From contig JABJKH010000074.1 of NCBI GenBank assembly GCA_018660465.1, forward strand, positions 1-56,973: a stretch of 56,973 bases of DNA. The letters are read 5' to 3'. This document shows positions 17,260 through 27,827 of this stretch, one piece after another; position 1 is the first letter of the stretch, and every line of letters begins with the position of its first letter. The DNA is from Rhodospirillaceae bacterium (lineage in GTDB: Bacteria > Pseudomonadota > Alphaproteobacteria > Rhodospirillales > JABJKH01). The notes beneath the pieces were generated by a model that did no database searches, was not told the origin of the DNA, and saw nothing but the letters and a program-made list of their open reading frames with translations. The translations under genes were made by a program, and so were the position numbers.

Positions 17260-19407
17260 ATGAATTTTCAAAACATGAAGTTAGCTAAAAAGTTGCCACT
17301 GGCGATGGTGATATTGGCGTCGGTTGCGGTGCTGGCGACGGGGTTCATTGGGTATATAAAGTCCGCCGACCAGATTGTTGTTGAGGCCAACAAACGCTTG
17401 GTTGTTCTGCAACAATCTCGCCAGGTGGCTATCGAATCATACTTGAGTGGAACGGAAGAGGACCTTGCGGCTCTGGCTACAAATCAGTCGGTTGTGGAAA
17501 GCTTGCTGAAATTCTCTGAAGGATATGAAGAATTGGGCGAAAAAGCAGGCCTGGCCCTTCAGGATCTTTATATCAAAAATAATCCGCACCCCCTTGGTGA
17601 GAAAGATAAACTGGCCGGCGCAACAGATGGCTCGCCCTATAGCACGGCGCACCTTGAATTTCATGCCTGGTTTCGGCGGTTTATCCAAACACGCGGTTAT
17701 TATGACCTGTTTATCGTCAATGTTGACGGCAATGTCGTCTATTCGGTCTACAAAGAACTCGATTTTGCAACCAACCTGTTAGAAGGAAAATGGAAGGGGA
17801 CTGACTTGGCTGCTATTTTTAAGGCAGCTGAGAAAAAGCCGAAAAAGGGAACAATTGTTTTTACCGACTTTAAGTCCTATGCCCCCCGAAAGAATGCTCC
17901 AGCGAGCTTTATTGGCACACCACTTCTGGATGAATTTGGTGATTTTGGGGGCGCGTTGATCCTTCAAATGCCGATCAAACGTCTGAATGCAGTTATGCAA
18001 TCTCCCGTTGGTATGGGAAAGTCAGGAGAGGCCTATTTGGTCGGTCAGGATTTATTGCTCCGCAGCGACCTTCGTCTGTCTAAAGCGTCAACAATTCTGA
18101 AGAAAAAAACAGATACGCCAGCCGTAAAAAATGCATTGGCAGGAAAGAAAGGAGTTGAGAAAGCGCGTGGCATTAATGGAAACCGGGTTCTTTCCGCGTA
18201 TGGGTCGACCACATTCAACGGTGTTAAGTTAGCAGTAATTGCTGAAATTGACGAAGCAGAAGTTTTAGCACCCATCGCCGAAATGCGTAAATTCATATTG
18301 ATTGCGGGGATCGTTGTATTGATTGTGATTGCGGTGATTGGAATTTCACTTGCGCGACGGATTGTCGGTCCCATTACCCAGATGACGGCTGGCATGGGTT
18401 CACTAGCGGAGGGTAATTTAGATATGACCGTGCCGGGCTTGGACCGAACAGATGAAATCGGCGAAATGGCGGCGGCGGTACAAGTATTTAAAGATAATGG
18501 CATCGAAGTTAAGCGGCTTGAAGAGGAACAGCGGGCGTCTGTAGAAAGAGCAGAAGTTGAAAAGAAGGCTGCGATGAATCAAATGGCGGATAATCTTGAG
18601 GAAACGGTGGGTGTTTCTATGGATACCATTCTCGAATGTTCCAATAATTTGCTTGAGACAGCGGTTGGTATGGGGGGAAGCATCGATAAAACCTCCAGCG
18701 GATCGTTTCAGGTTGCAGAAGCTTCGGCAGCGACATCGCAAGATATTGAGGCCGCAGCGGCAGCGACGACAGAACTCTCCTCTTCCATTCAGGAAATCAG
18801 CCAGCAGGTTGCCCAGTCTTCACAAATTGCAAACTCTGCAGTGTCGGAAGCCCACGATGTGAATGCAAAAATTCAGGGTCTCAATGTGGCGGCACAGAAA
18901 ATTGGCGAAGTCGTCAGTATGATTACGGATATTGCCGAACAGACCAATCTATTGGCCCTTAATGCCACGATTGAGGCGGCTCGGGCGGGGGATGCTGGTA
19001 AGGGCTTCGCGGTCGTCGCATCCGAAGTTAAAAATCTCGCCAACCAGACATCGAAAGCGACCGATGAAATTGGTCAGCATATTGGGAAAATTCAGGCTGA
19101 GACCAGAGAGTCTGTTGTCGCCATTGAAAACATTACAAAAACGATCACCAGTATAGACGAGGTCGCCGCCTCCATTTCAGCGGCGGTCGAAGAACAAGGC
19201 AGCGCCACCATGGAAATCACTCAAACTGTGGAACGTGTTAATGAAAGTTCGAAGTTGGTGGCGGATCGAATTGCCGGCGTAACCCTGGCATCTGCCCAAT
19301 CTTATAGCTCTGCCATTAAGGTTCTTTGGGCGGCGGGTGATCTTGATGGGCCGACGAAAGATATGCAGGGTAATCTGAGCGGGTTCTTAAAAAACGTGCG
19401 TACTTAG
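17260..19407 (+). CDS. Methyl-accepting chemotaxis protein
   Basis: 715 residues. Transmembrane helix 1 at about 12-33 and helix 2 at about 342-362 bracket a roughly 300-residue periplasmic sensor, probably a Cache-type domain judging from its size. A HAMP domain (about 363-416) follows with [16 protein letters not shown]. The signalling domain has the conserved hairpin tip [18 protein letters not shown] with [16 protein letters not shown]. Ligand cannot be inferred. Ribosome-binding site TAGGA precedes the ATG, and the 17154-17200 upstream stretch is very AT-rich and likely holds the promoter. No chemotaxis kinase genes are nearby, so it is a stand-alone receptor gene. It ends 3 nt from the convergent enolase-superfamily gene. 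Confidence 0.96.
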   Translation: MNFQNMKLAKKLPLAMVILASVAVLATGFIGYIKSADQIVVEANKRLVVLQQSRQVAIESYLSGTEEDLAALATNQSVVESLLKFSEGYEELGEKAGLALQDLYIKNNPHPLGEKDKLAGATDGSPYSTAHLEFHAWFRRFIQTRGYYDLFIVNVDGNVVYSVYKELDFATNLLEGKWKGTDLAAIFKAAEKKPKKGTIVFTDFKSYAPRKNAPASFIGTPLLDEFGDFGGALILQMPIKRLNAVMQSPVGMGKSGEAYLVGQDLLLRSDLRLSKASTILKKKTDTPAVKNALAGKKGVEKARGINGNRVLSAYGSTTFNGVKLAVIAEIDEAEVLAPIAEMRKFILIAGIVVLIVIAVIGISLARRIVGPITQMTAGMGSLAEGNLDMTVPGLDRTDEIGEMAAAVQVFKDNGIEVKRLEEEQRASVERAEVEKKAAMNQMADNLEETVGVSMDTILECSNNLLETAVGMGGSIDKTSSGSFQVAEASAATSQDIEAAAAATTELSSSIQEISQQVAQSSQIANSAVSEAHDVNAKIQGLNVAAQKIGEVVSMITDIAEQTNLLALNATIEAARAGDAGKGFAVVASEVKNLANQTSKATDEIGQHIGKIQAETRESVVAIENITKTITSIDEVAASISAAVEEQGSATMEITQTVERVNESSKLVADRIAGVTLASAQSYSSAIKVLWAAGDLDGPTKDMQGNLSGFLKNVRT

Positions 19408-19410
19408 TGT

Positions 19411-20496
19411 CTATAAACTGAACCCAATCCCTGGCCCCATCGGCAGGGGCGATAACCCGTTTTCAATCTTCGGCACAGCACCAGGGCACAGGTCCTTAAA
19501 CATTGGGCTCTCGTCGAACTGGTGCTCCAGAACCAATAGGTTCGGAATTACCGCGGCAACGTGCAGGGTCGCGTTATGGCAGAGCGGTCCGGCCGGGTTG
19601 TGGGGCGAGTAATCGATACCACGTTCATGTGCTAATTTGGCAAGCCGCATTAACGCGCCAATACCGCCCGCGTATTTCACATCCGGCATGATGACGTCGT
19701 AGACCTCGGCCGCGATGAATTTTTCGAAGTAGTTGAAGTTGGTGCCCTTTTCAGTCCCCGCCATGCGCACGCCGAGAGAATCTTTAAGGGGACGTAAGCG
19801 AGCCAGATCAACGCAATCATCTGGGTCTTCCGGCAACGGGCATTCAACCCAATAAAGCCCCATCTCTGCTGCCTGCCGGATGAGATCCTCAGACCGCGAC
19901 ACGGTCAGTCGCCAGTGGCAATCCACAAGAACTTGAACATTGGGGCCCGCCACCTCACACGTCGCCGCGATGCGATCTATGCCGGCGCTGAAAAGGGCAT
20001 CGCCTTCTCGGCCAATGTCCGGATATAAGCCATCGAACGGTGCAATTTTCAGCTTGTTAAATCCCGCATCAATTGCATCCCGCGCGCTGGCTTCAAACCC
20101 GGCTAAGGATCGATCCACCGTACGGCGGTTAATATTGGCATAAATTGGAATTTGTTTATTTAACGCGCCACCAAGAAGTTCATGAACCGGCTTGCCCTCT
20201 TGCTTGCCGCGAATATCCCAACTCGCCTGTTCAAGCGCGCTGATCACGGCCCGCTGAGTCTGGTCGGTGGACGCGGATGTCGTCTCAGCCAAGGCCTCAA
20301 TGGCGGACAAAGGTTGCCCTTTAAGGTCGCCCTCAACCCCCCTGGTAAGCGCCCCCATCGCCTCTTCCTGGCCATACAAAGTCGCTTCGCCAACCCCCCG
20401 AACGCCATCGCTGGTCTCGACTTCAATAAAAGTCCAGTTGGTCTTATCGCTGACACGGGTGACGGTGGGGGTGATGCGGGAGATGGTCGACGTCAT
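19411..20496 (-). CDS. Enolase-superfamily (mandelate racemase/muconate lactonizing type) enzyme
   Basis: 361 residues with an N-terminal capping domain and a barrel. Visible catalytic pattern: K148-x-K150 (KLKIAP), metal ligands Asp192 (VDCHW), Glu218 (VECPLPE) and Glu249 (GTEKG), then Asp272-x-Lys274 (MPDVKYAGG) and His299 in SPHNPAGP. These fit acid-sugar dehydratases or racemases that abstract a proton next to a carboxylate. Start ATG at 20496 is 14 nt after the end of the AEC transporter gene, so transporter and enzyme form a probable operon for one organic acid. The exact substrate is unknown. Confidence 0.9.
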   Translation of the reverse strand: MTSTISRITPTVTRVSDKTNWTFIEVETSDGVRGVGEATLYGQEEAMGALTRGVEGDLKGQPLSAIEALAETTSASTDQTQRAVISALEQASWDIRGKQEGKPVHELLGGALNKQIPIYANINRRTVDRSLAGFEASARDAIDAGFNKLKIAPFDGLYPDIGREGDALFSAGIDRIAATCEVAGPNVQVLVDCHWRLTVSRSEDLIRQAAEMGLYWVECPLPEDPDDCVDLARLRPLKDSLGVRMAGTEKGTNFNYFEKFIAAEVYDVIMPDVKYAGGIGALMRLAKLAHERGIDYSPHNPAGPLCHNATLHVAAVIPNLLVLEHQFDESPMFKDLCPGAVPKIENGLSPLPMGPGIGFSL

Positions 20497-20510
20497 GGGT
20501 ATTTTATATC

Positions 20511-21464
20511 CTAAGTCAAAATCCCAACCAAGACAGAAAACGTCACCACGGCAATCGCGGTTGATACCAGGATCGCGGTTGAGGTGCGCTCTGAATAGGT
20601 GCCGTAGGTTTGTGCCAGGATGAAGACGTTGCCAGCGATGGGCAATCCTGCGACCAGGATCACCGCCGTCGCCCACATCGGTTTGACGTCAAATATTTGA
20701 GTCATAGCGAACCACATGGCCAGCGGGTGGATGAACAGCTTGAAGCTGATCAAGTAGCTGGCTTCCTTAAAATCCTTAGCCAGCGGTCGGCCCGCCAAGG
20801 AGGCGCCGAGCGCGAATAATGCACAGGGGCTGGCAGCGGCACCCAATAGGCCGGTGAATGAATCTATCGGCGTCGGCATTCTAAATCCGACTGCGGACGC
20901 CAGCACACCTAAGCCAATGGAGAGGACAAACGGATTTAAGAAAGTGCCGCGGAATATTTTTAGGATTGCCGGTCCGAGGGCATGGTCTCTGTTCTTATCT
21001 ATTTCCAGGATGGATAGGGTCAGCGGCATAAAAATAATTAGATCAACCAGCAGGGCAAGAATCACCGCCAACGCCGCATCTGGACCCAACAAAGCAGAAA
21101 TCATCGGCAGTCCTAAAAAGCCGACGTTGGAGACGGCACCGGCTTGACCTTGAAGCGCCATCACCCCCATGGGCGAGCCGAAGATCAACCTTCCACCAAA
21201 GGCCGCTAGAATAAACACACCCAGGCTAACGGCGCCGTAAGCGCCCATGAATGAAAAATCAGCAATTTCACTGAGCGGGCTCAGCGCCATGTAACGAAAC
21301 AGCAGGCAGGGCAGGGCAAAGTAAAAGACGAAAAAGATCATCCCGTCGATGCCCGCGGCCGTAAATAATTTCGCCCGACCAGCGGCATAGCCACAGCCCA
21401 TCAGGGCGAAGAACGGGATTGTTACGGTGAGAATATTTTCCACGAATGGTTTCCACAGGCTCAA
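20511..21464 (-). CDS. AEC (auxin efflux carrier) family transporter
   Basis: 317 residues with about ten transmembrane segments in two halves, and the AEC-type opening FFALMGCGYAAGR. Bacterial members include malonate and malate carriers such as MdcF. The start at 21464 is a TTG without a clear ribosome-binding site; a GTG a few codons downstream is an alternative. It is first in a two-gene unit with the enolase-superfamily enzyme. The palindromic repeat at 21559-21692 lies just upstream, between this gene and divergent ubiX. Confidence 0.88.
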   Translation of the reverse strand: MSLWKPFVENILTVTIPFFALMGCGYAAGRAKLFTAAGIDGMIFFVFYFALPCLLFRYMALSPLSEIADFSFMGAYGAVSLGVFILAAFGGRLIFGSPMGVMALQGQAGAVSNVGFLGLPMISALLGPDAALAVILALLVDLIIFMPLTLSILEIDKNRDHALGPAILKIFRGTFLNPFVLSIGLGVLASAVGFRMPTPIDSFTGLLGAAASPCALFALGASLAGRPLAKDFKEASYLISFKLFIHPLAMWFAMTQIFDVKPMWATAVILVAGLPIAGNVFILAQTYGTYSERTSTAILVSTAIAVVTFSVLVGILT

Positions 21465-21558
21465 GTTGTCTGGGCTGGTGTCAGGGACCTTTCTCTTAAA
21501 GTTTTTACCCTCACTTGGAAATGGTTTAATATCCTGGGCAAGAGATAATCGGGAGAGT

Positions 21559-21692
21559 TTGTGCCGTTGAGCACCCTTCGAGACGCGCTAAATTAGCGCT
21601 CCTCAGGATGAGGTTGATTTCTATGTTTTAGTAAAATCCTCATCCTGAGGAGGCCATAATAGGGCCGTCTCGAAGGGTGCTGAGCGGCACAA
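21559..21692. repeat. Dispersed palindromic repeat (MITE/REP-like) with nested inverted repeats
   Basis: Outer arms: TTGTGCCGTTGAGCACCC followed by TTCGAGACG at 21559-21585, and its complement at 21666-21692, 27 bp with two mismatches. Inner arms: CTCCTCAGGATGAGG at 21599-21613 and a perfect complement at 21638-21652. No open frame lies inside. The cores CCTCATCCTGAGGA and CTCGAAGGGTGC resemble a repeat type common in alphaproteobacterial intergenic regions. Its right end is only 20 nt from the ubiX start codon, so it lies in the ubiX leader or promoter. Confidence 0.8.
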
Positions 21693-21712
21693 CCTTAGAA
21701 ATTGGAATAAAA

Positions 21713-22312
21713 ATGTCAGAGAAAAAGCGGATTATTGTTGGGATTTCTGGCGCGTCTGGTGCCATTTACGGCATTCGCACGCTGGAGGTCTTGCGCACCG
21801 TAGCGGATGTGGAAACGCATCTGATCCTGTCGCCCTCAGGTGCGCAGACGATTGCTGCGGAAACCGAACTGTCTTTGGATCAAGTCCGCGACCGTGCCGA
21901 CGTGGTGCACGGGTTTAAGGATATTGGTGCGTCGATCTCCAGTGGGTCTTTCCGTGCCTCTGGGATGATGGTTGCACCTTGTTCGATCAAGACGTTATCG
22001 GGTATCGCCAATTCGTTCGCAGATAACCTGATCAGTCGGTCGGCCGATGTGTGCCTGAAAGAACGCCGCCCTGTGGTGTTGCTGGTGCGCGAAACGCCGT
22101 TGCATTTGGGTCATCTGGAACTAATGACCAAGGCCGCACAATTCGGCTGCGCTATCGTGCCCCCCGTCCCCGCCTTCTACCACCGTCCCCAATCCATCGA
22201 TGATATTGTCAATCAGACCGTCGGGCGGGCTTTGGATCAGATGGATATTGATGCCGGGATCGTGCATCGCTGGAAAGAAGATACGGGCGAGGAAGATCAG
22301 GCGGCAGGGTAG
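21713..22312 (+). CDS. ubiX: Flavin prenyltransferase UbiX
   Basis: 199 residues. FMN-binding opening VGISGASGAIYGIRTLE, then SSGSFRASGMMVAPCSIKTL and the conserved RETPLHLGHLELM are all hallmarks of UbiX/Pad1. The enzyme makes prenylated FMN, the cofactor of UbiD decarboxylases. Start ATG at 21713 is chosen because the frame opens with MSEKKRIIVGIS; an earlier in-frame codon falls inside the palindromic repeat. A UbiD-family gene lies at 31978-33624 and is the likely client. The glutathione transferase gene follows by 19 nt. Confidence 0.95.
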   Translation: MSEKKRIIVGISGASGAIYGIRTLEVLRTVADVETHLILSPSGAQTIAAETELSLDQVRDRADVVHGFKDIGASISSGSFRASGMMVAPCSIKTLSGIANSFADNLISRSADVCLKERRPVVLLVRETPLHLGHLELMTKAAQFGCAIVPPVPAFYHRPQSIDDIVNQTVGRALDQMDIDAGIVHRWKEDTGEEDQAAG

Positions 22313-22331
22313 GGCGCTGAAGAAAACTACA

Positions 22332-23081
22332 ATGTTAATACTTTATAATACGCCTCATTCCACCTGCAGCCAGAAGGTGCGAATGTGCCTCGCTGAGAAA
22401 GATCTTACGTGGGAAGATAAATTCATAGATTTAGCAACCAATGAGCATCTCACACCTGAATACTTAAAGATCAATCCAAACGGTGTCGTGCCGACGTTGG
22501 TGCACGAAAATCGGCTTGTGCATGATTCGAGCGTCATCTGTGAGTATCTGGATGACGTGTTCCCGGATACTCCTTTATCGCCAAAAGACCCACACGCACG
22601 CGCAGAAATGCGGGCCTGGATGCGATTTCATGAAGAAGTGCCCACCATCGCTGTTCGCACGCCATCGTTCAACATGGCCTTTCTGCCGCGCTTTCAGGGC
22701 CTTGATGAGCAGCAGTTTCATGACCAACAGTCCGATATTCGCCCGCTTCGCAAACAGTTCTATCGGCGCATGGGAGCCAAGGGGTTTAATCGCGAGGACT
22801 TTGAAGCCGCACTAGAGCAAATCACCAACACCTGTCGACGCATGGATCGTGCCCTGGAAAACAGCCCGTGGCTGGTCGAAGACACGTACACCCTGGCCGA
22901 CATTATCGTGGCCCCCCTTATCGACAGAATGGAAGACCTAGGGTTTGCAGAACTCTGGGAAAGCGACTTTCCCGCAATGACCGACTGGTTCGCCCGCATT
23001 AAAAAACGCCCAGCGTTTCAGACAGCCCTATACGAAGGCTGCAGACTCTCAGAAAAACATACGTTGGCACAGGGGTTATGA
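22332..23081 (+). CDS. Glutathione S-transferase family protein
   Basis: 249 residues. The thioredoxin-like N-terminal domain contains TPHSTCSQKVRMCLAEK (Ser or Cys at the catalytic position), the cis-proline motif NGVVPTLVHEN and the glutathione-contact element DSSVICEYLDD. The C-terminal helical domain includes TLADIIVAPLIDRMEDLGF. It most resembles the diverse bacterial GST group that includes dehalogenase and beta-etherase-like members; substrate unknown. It follows ubiX by 19 nt and is likely co-transcribed. Confidence 0.9.
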   Translation: MLILYNTPHSTCSQKVRMCLAEKDLTWEDKFIDLATNEHLTPEYLKINPNGVVPTLVHENRLVHDSSVICEYLDDVFPDTPLSPKDPHARAEMRAWMRFHEEVPTIAVRTPSFNMAFLPRFQGLDEQQFHDQQSDIRPLRKQFYRRMGAKGFNREDFEAALEQITNTCRRMDRALENSPWLVEDTYTLADIIVAPLIDRMEDLGFAELWESDFPAMTDWFARIKKRPAFQTALYEGCRLSEKHTLAQGL

Positions 23082-23090
23082 GGCAATGAC

Positions 23091-23648
23091 CTAGCCGTCC
23101 CTAAAATCATCCGCCACAATTCGGTCTATCTTTGTTTGGGGAACTTCTGAAAAACAAGCCGCCAGGATGCTTGCGATGTGGCCATTGCGGTCTTCGTGGT
23201 TGCTGCTGGCTCCCAGCGCAAAGTAGTCAGCCAGATTGGCGGCGGCATCAGATGCTTTTTGTTCAGGCAGGATGTCGGTACCAGGCGTCAGGGAGACGGC
23301 ATTTGCGAGCCTGTCTTGTTCCATATGTTCAGAGTCTAATTCTATCTTCAAAATGCTCTTACGGAGTTCTTGGACCGCTTCGTCTTCAAATCCCCGAAAG
23401 CCGGACTTAAGGTGGTTGCGGACTGTGCGCAGCCCGCGGACGACATCAAAGTGCCAGCCGTTTATGGCACCCAAGGCCTGTCTAATGTTTTGCAAGCCTA
23501 AGTGTCCGGCGCCTATTTCTCCGGCCCAGCAACAGAGCAGCACCATGTTGACATCAATGCCGCAGCCTTCCTGCAACGCTAAGCAGGCAGGCGGAACGCC
23601 GTCCCGGTCATAGACATCCACTGAGAAATCCCAAAACGGACTCGGCAT
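23091..23648 (-). CDS. TIGR02444-like conserved protein
   Basis: 185 residues. The opening PFWDFSVDVYDRDGVPPACLALQEG followed by DVNMVLLCCWAG is, as I recall it, that of TIGR02444, an alpha-helical family of unknown function found in Proteobacteria. Start ATG at 23648 has AAGGACG upstream; an earlier ATG is less well placed. It is a single gene convergent with the GST gene (10-nt gap), with 154 nt to the divergent hydrolase gene. Confidence 0.75.
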   Translation of the reverse strand: MPSPFWDFSVDVYDRDGVPPACLALQEGCGIDVNMVLLCCWAGEIGAGHLGLQNIRQALGAINGWHFDVVRGLRTVRNHLKSGFRGFEDEAVQELRKSILKIELDSEHMEQDRLANAVSLTPGTDILPEQKASDAAANLADYFALGASSNHEDRNGHIASILAACFSEVPQTKIDRIVADDFRDG

Positions 23649-23802
23649 GTCATCGTCCTTGTGTTGAATAAAGTATTGTAGACACATTCTTTCATTCTTG
23701 GGGGAAGAAAACGGCGAATTGTCGTCATTATATTTGCAACCCGAAACCTGTCTGCTACCTTGGGGCTAAATCAATAAGGCCAAACTAATAAGGGAAGCGA
23801 TC

Positions 23803-24594
23803 ATGCAGGTAACCGCAAACGGTGTTAAACTTAACTATGAAATCGATGGGCCAGAGGGCGCGCCGTGGCTGACGTTCAGCAATTCGCTGGCCTCAGACAT
23901 GAGCATGTGGGACGCGCAGTGGGATTTTCTGAAAGACCGCTATCGGGTGTTGCGCTATGACACCCGCGGCCATGGCGGCAGTGAGGCAGCGCCTGCACCC
24001 TACACAATGGATCTACTGGTCGATGACATCATCGGGCTTTGGGACGCGTTAGGGGTTAAGAAATCTCACTTCGTTGGATTGTCGATGGGCGGCATGTATT
24101 CCATAGGGCTGGCGATTCGCTATCGGGACCGTTTGAACAGCATCGTTTGTTGTAATGCGCGCGCCGATGCCCCGGCGGAGTTTTCTCAGGCTTGGGATGA
24201 TCGGATTACGATGGTGCGCGAAAAGGGGATTGAGGCCTTGGTAGAGCCGACCATTGAACGCTGGTTTACAGAGGGGTTTCGTGAGTCCGACCCAGCGACC
24301 ATTGATAAAATCCGCGCCACCATTCGCGCCACGTCTGCCATCGGTTATGAAGGTTGCGCGCGTGCGTTGCAGGGCTTGGATTACTTAAGCCGGATGGAAA
24401 ACATTCAAATTCCAGCCCTGATCATCGCCGGCACCCAAGATTTAGGGACGCCGCCATCGGGCATGAGGGAAATTGCTGCGAAATTGCCAGGATCGGAATT
24501 CTTAGAACTAGACCCTGGCGCACACTTCACCTGTGTTGAACGTAGCGAATCCGTTAATGTGGCGTTGGAAGCGTTTTTGGCGAAGCATACCTAA
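23803..24594 (+). CDS. Alpha/beta hydrolase, 3-oxoadipate enol-lactonase (PcaD)-like
   Basis: 263 residues. Opens VTANGVKLNYEIDGPEG, with the nucleophile elbow GLSMGG in HFVGLSMGGMYSIGLA, acid in IAGTQDLGTPPSGM and His in GAHFTCVERSE. This arrangement, including DTRGHGGS, is typical of PcaD enol-lactonases of the beta-ketoadipate pathway, but no other pca genes are near, so another ester or lactone substrate is possible. It reads into a hydroxyacid-dehydrogenase-like gene 26 nt downstream. Confidence 0.85.
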   Translation: MQVTANGVKLNYEIDGPEGAPWLTFSNSLASDMSMWDAQWDFLKDRYRVLRYDTRGHGGSEAAPAPYTMDLLVDDIIGLWDALGVKKSHFVGLSMGGMYSIGLAIRYRDRLNSIVCCNARADAPAEFSQAWDDRITMVREKGIEALVEPTIERWFTEGFRESDPATIDKIRATIRATSAIGYEGCARALQGLDYLSRMENIQIPALIIAGTQDLGTPPSGMREIAAKLPGSEFLELDPGAHFTCVERSESVNVALEAFLAKHT

Positions 24595-24620
24595 GAAAAT
24601 TTTTTATTAGGAGAAATCGA

Positions 24621-25508
24621 ATGACCGTTAAAACCGTGGCTGTTATTGCGCAGGGTGAAATGGGGTCTGGGACCGGGGGACAGCTTGTGCACCATGGACT
24701 GCGGGTCATTACCAATTTGACTGGTCGCAGCAGTCGCTCGATTGGGCTGGCCAAAGATGCGGGCATGGAAGATGTCGGTAATGACGCCGCCTTAATCAAC
24801 GAAGCCGATATGTTCCTGTCCATTCTGCCACCGGTTCAGGCAGTTGCGTTGGCGAAACAAATGGCGCCACACATTGAGGCGTCGAACAAATCTATTCTCT
24901 ATGCCGACTGCAATGCGGTGGCCCCCACCACCAAAGAAGAAATTCAGGCGATTGTCGAGCCCGTGGGTGCGAACTTTGTCGATGTCGGTATTCTCGGTGA
25001 TCCGCCTGACCCGATTAAGAACGTCACCCGATATTATGCGTCCGGTCCCTACGCCAACGACTTTTCACAGTTGAAGGAATACGGCCTTAACATCATCCAT
25101 GTTGGTGACACCATTGGTCGGGCGGCGGCTGTCAAAATGTGCTTTGCAAATATGACAAAGACCATGGTGGCTTTGGCGGCGGAAACGTTTGCCGCAGCAG
25201 AGGCCTTGGGTGTTTATGATGAGGTCGTTCACGAACTCAGCTCGTCGCAGAAGAATGGTTTTGAGTGGGCCTCGAAGCGCGTCACCCTGACACCACCCAA
25301 GGCCTATCGTTGGGTCGGAGAGGTCGAAGAAATCGGCAAGACATTTGAGGCGCTTGGCATGCCCGGTGAGACCTGTGTTGGCGGCGCAAAGATGTTCCAG
25401 ATTATAGCCGATTCACCGCTCGGTGAAGAAATTGTTGAAACGCGAAAGCGCGGCACGACGTTAGAAGACTGTTCTGTCGTCACGGCAGAATATCTCGCCA
25501 AAAAATAG
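24621..25508 (+). CDS. 6-phosphogluconate/3-hydroxyisobutyrate dehydrogenase-like protein with DUF1932-type C-terminus
   Basis: 295 residues. The N-terminal Rossmann domain has VAVIAQGEMGSGTGGQL, a slightly altered GxGxxG-type motif, and LPPVQAVALA. The C-terminal helical part with AVKMCFANMTKTMVALAAE and a late RGTTLEDCSVV segment matches DUF1932-type members of the beta-hydroxyacid dehydrogenase superfamily. It would oxidise or reduce a hydroxy acid with NAD(P). GGAG lies 10 nt upstream of the ATG. It is probably co-transcribed with the preceding hydrolase gene; malate synthase follows on the same strand after 107 nt. Confidence 0.85.
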   Translation: MTVKTVAVIAQGEMGSGTGGQLVHHGLRVITNLTGRSSRSIGLAKDAGMEDVGNDAALINEADMFLSILPPVQAVALAKQMAPHIEASNKSILYADCNAVAPTTKEEIQAIVEPVGANFVDVGILGDPPDPIKNVTRYYASGPYANDFSQLKEYGLNIIHVGDTIGRAAAVKMCFANMTKTMVALAAETFAAAEALGVYDEVVHELSSSQKNGFEWASKRVTLTPPKAYRWVGEVEEIGKTFEALGMPGETCVGGAKMFQIIADSPLGEEIVETRKRGTTLEDCSVVTAEYLAKK

Positions 25509-25615
25509 TTTTTAAATTCCGGCGTCGCTACACATTTTTATCGAGACTCTCGTTGCTTTTTTCGCTTATGCTGTTTAGTACATCTCAATAATCTAATATA
25601 AGATGGGCGTAAAGA

Positions 25616-27781
25616 ATGGCTAAGCAAATTGCAGTGGGAGACTTAAACGTTGCTCTTGTTCTATATGACTTTATAAATACAACCGCGTTGCCGGGAACGG
25701 GCATTGGCCTTGATCAATTCTGGGATGTGATGGAGGAACTTGTCGGCGAATTTTCTCCGCGTATTCGAGCGTTGCTAAACAAACGCGACGATCTTCAAAA
25801 GAAAATTGATGCCTGGCATGTCACCCAGAAAGAGCAGCCGTTCGATCTTCAAGCCTATAAATCTTTTCTGACCGACATCGGCTATCTGGTGCCAGAAGGT
25901 GAAGCTTTCTCTGCCACGACAGAAAACGTCGATGCTGAATTTGCCAACATTGCTGGCCCACAACTGGTCGTGCCGGTCACCAATGCGCGCTATGCGCTGA
26001 ATGCGGCGAATGCGCGGTGGGGCAGTCTTTACGACGCGCTGTATGGCACGGACGCTATCCCCTCTGACGGAGGTGCGGAAATACGTGCTGAATTTAATCC
26101 TGTGCGGGCGGCACGGGTAATTTCGTTTGCCAGAGAACGTTTAAATGGTGCCGTACCGTTGGCTCAAGGGTCGCACCAACAGGCCGACGCCTATACGATC
26201 ATAGACGGTGCTCTTTCAGTTACGTTCGATGACGGGTCTGTTACAGGGCTTGCTGAACCAGGAAAATTTGCTGGCTTCAGAGGCAGTGCCGATGCGCCGA
26301 CGGGAATATTATTCGTTGATAACGGGCTCCACTTAGAAATCGAAATTAACCGCAACGGCATGATCGGCAAGGACGATGTTGCAGGTATTAACGACATCAT
26401 CATGGAAGCCGCGATAACGACGATTGTAGATTTAGAGGACTCCGTCGCCGTGGTCGATGCGGAAGATAAAGTCACGGCCTATCGCAATTGGCTGGGCCTG
26501 ATGAAGGGCGATTTAGAAGATATCTTTGAGAAGGAGGGGAGGTCTCAGACACGGCATTTGAACCCTGACCGAACCTATACTGCTCCTGATGGGTCTGAAT
26601 TCGCGTTGCCCGGTCGCAGCCTGATGATGGTTCGGAACATGAGCCCGCTGATGACGATTTCAGCCGTTCACGATGCGGATGGAAAGCAGATACCTGAATG
26701 TATCCTCGACGGCATGACAACGGTGGCGATAGGGGTGCATGATCTAAAGCGCACAGGGACATTTCAGAATTCAAAAACCGGATCGATCTATATCGTGAAT
26801 CCAAAGCTGCATGGGCCGGAAGAAGTCGCCATGCTGGTGGACCTTTATGGCAAAATTGAAGACGCCTTCGGCCTGCCCCGCAATACCATCAAAATGGGCA
26901 TCATGGATGAAGAACGCCGCACGACTGTTAACCTAAAAGAATGTATCCGGACGGCGCGCGAACGGGTCGTATTTATCAATACCGGGTTCCTGGACCGGAC
27001 CGGCGATGAAATTCACACCTCCATGGAAGCCGGTCCGATGATCCGCAAGGGCGATATGAAAGCCACCAACTGGATCGCCGCCTACGAAGATTGGAATGTT
27101 GATATTGGCTTGGCTTGTGGCCTTAAGGGCCGGGCGCAAATCGGCAAGGGCATGTGGGCCGCACCGGACCGCATGGCAGAGATGCTGAAGACAAAAATTG
27201 GCCACCCGCAAGCTGGCGCGAATACCGCCTGGGTGCCATCGCCAACAGCTGCTGTGCTGCACGCCCTACACTATCACCAGGTTGATGTGCACGCCCGACA
27301 AGATGAAATTGCGGGCCGTGAGCGGGCGAACCTGGACGACATTCTGACCCTTCCTGTGGCCTGGGGTCACAACTGGTCGGCAGACGAAATTCAGCAGGAA
27401 CTGGAGAACAACGCACAAGGAATTTTGGGCTACGTCGTGCGTTGGATCAATCAGGGTGTCGGCTGTTCCAAGGTGCCGGACATCAACGATGTCGGCCTGA
27501 TGGAAGACCGCGCGACCCTCCGCATTTCTAGCCAGCACATCGCCAATTGGCTGCACCACGGCATTTGCAGTGAAGATCAGGTGATGGAAACTCTCAAACG
27601 CATGGCGGCTGTAGTTGATGGCCAAAACGCGGGCGACCCAGCCTATACCAATATGGCCCCAGGCTTCGACGGTGTCGCCTTCCAAGCCGCTTGCGATCTC
27701 GTCTTAAAGGGCCGGGAACAACCGAATGGCTATACGGAACCCGTACTGCATGGTCGGCGGTTGGAGGCGAAGACACTTTAG
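25616..27781 (+). CDS. glcB: Malate synthase G
   Basis: 721 residues, the usual length of the monomeric G isoform. Conserved blocks are present: [45 protein letters not shown], and [18 protein letters not shown], which includes active-site acidic residues. It condenses glyoxylate with acetyl-CoA to malate in the glyoxylate bypass or in glycolate and purine breakdown. No isocitrate lyase or glycolate oxidase gene is in the window. Starts at ATG 25616 in a separate unit with a 107-nt upstream gap. Confidence 0.97.
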   Translation: MAKQIAVGDLNVALVLYDFINTTALPGTGIGLDQFWDVMEELVGEFSPRIRALLNKRDDLQKKIDAWHVTQKEQPFDLQAYKSFLTDIGYLVPEGEAFSATTENVDAEFANIAGPQLVVPVTNARYALNAANARWGSLYDALYGTDAIPSDGGAEIRAEFNPVRAARVISFARERLNGAVPLAQGSHQQADAYTIIDGALSVTFDDGSVTGLAEPGKFAGFRGSADAPTGILFVDNGLHLEIEINRNGMIGKDDVAGINDIIMEAAITTIVDLEDSVAVVDAEDKVTAYRNWLGLMKGDLEDIFEKEGRSQTRHLNPDRTYTAPDGSEFALPGRSLMMVRNMSPLMTISAVHDADGKQIPECILDGMTTVAIGVHDLKRTGTFQNSKTGSIYIVNPKLHGPEEVAMLVDLYGKIEDAFGLPRNTIKMGIMDEERRTTVNLKECIRTARERVVFINTGFLDRTGDEIHTSMEAGPMIRKGDMKATNWIAAYEDWNVDIGLACGLKGRAQIGKGMWAAPDRMAEMLKTKIGHPQAGANTAWVPSPTAAVLHALHYHQVDVHARQDEIAGRERANLDDILTLPVAWGHNWSADEIQQELENNAQGILGYVVRWINQGVGCSKVPDINDVGLMEDRATLRISSQHIANWLHHGICSEDQVMETLKRMAAVVDGQNAGDPAYTNMAPGFDGVAFQAACDLVLKGREQPNGYTEPVLHGRRLEAKTL

Positions 27782-27827
27782 CTTTTTAGGTTTTGCAGCT
27801 TATCGGCATTCTTGTAGTATCGACTGC

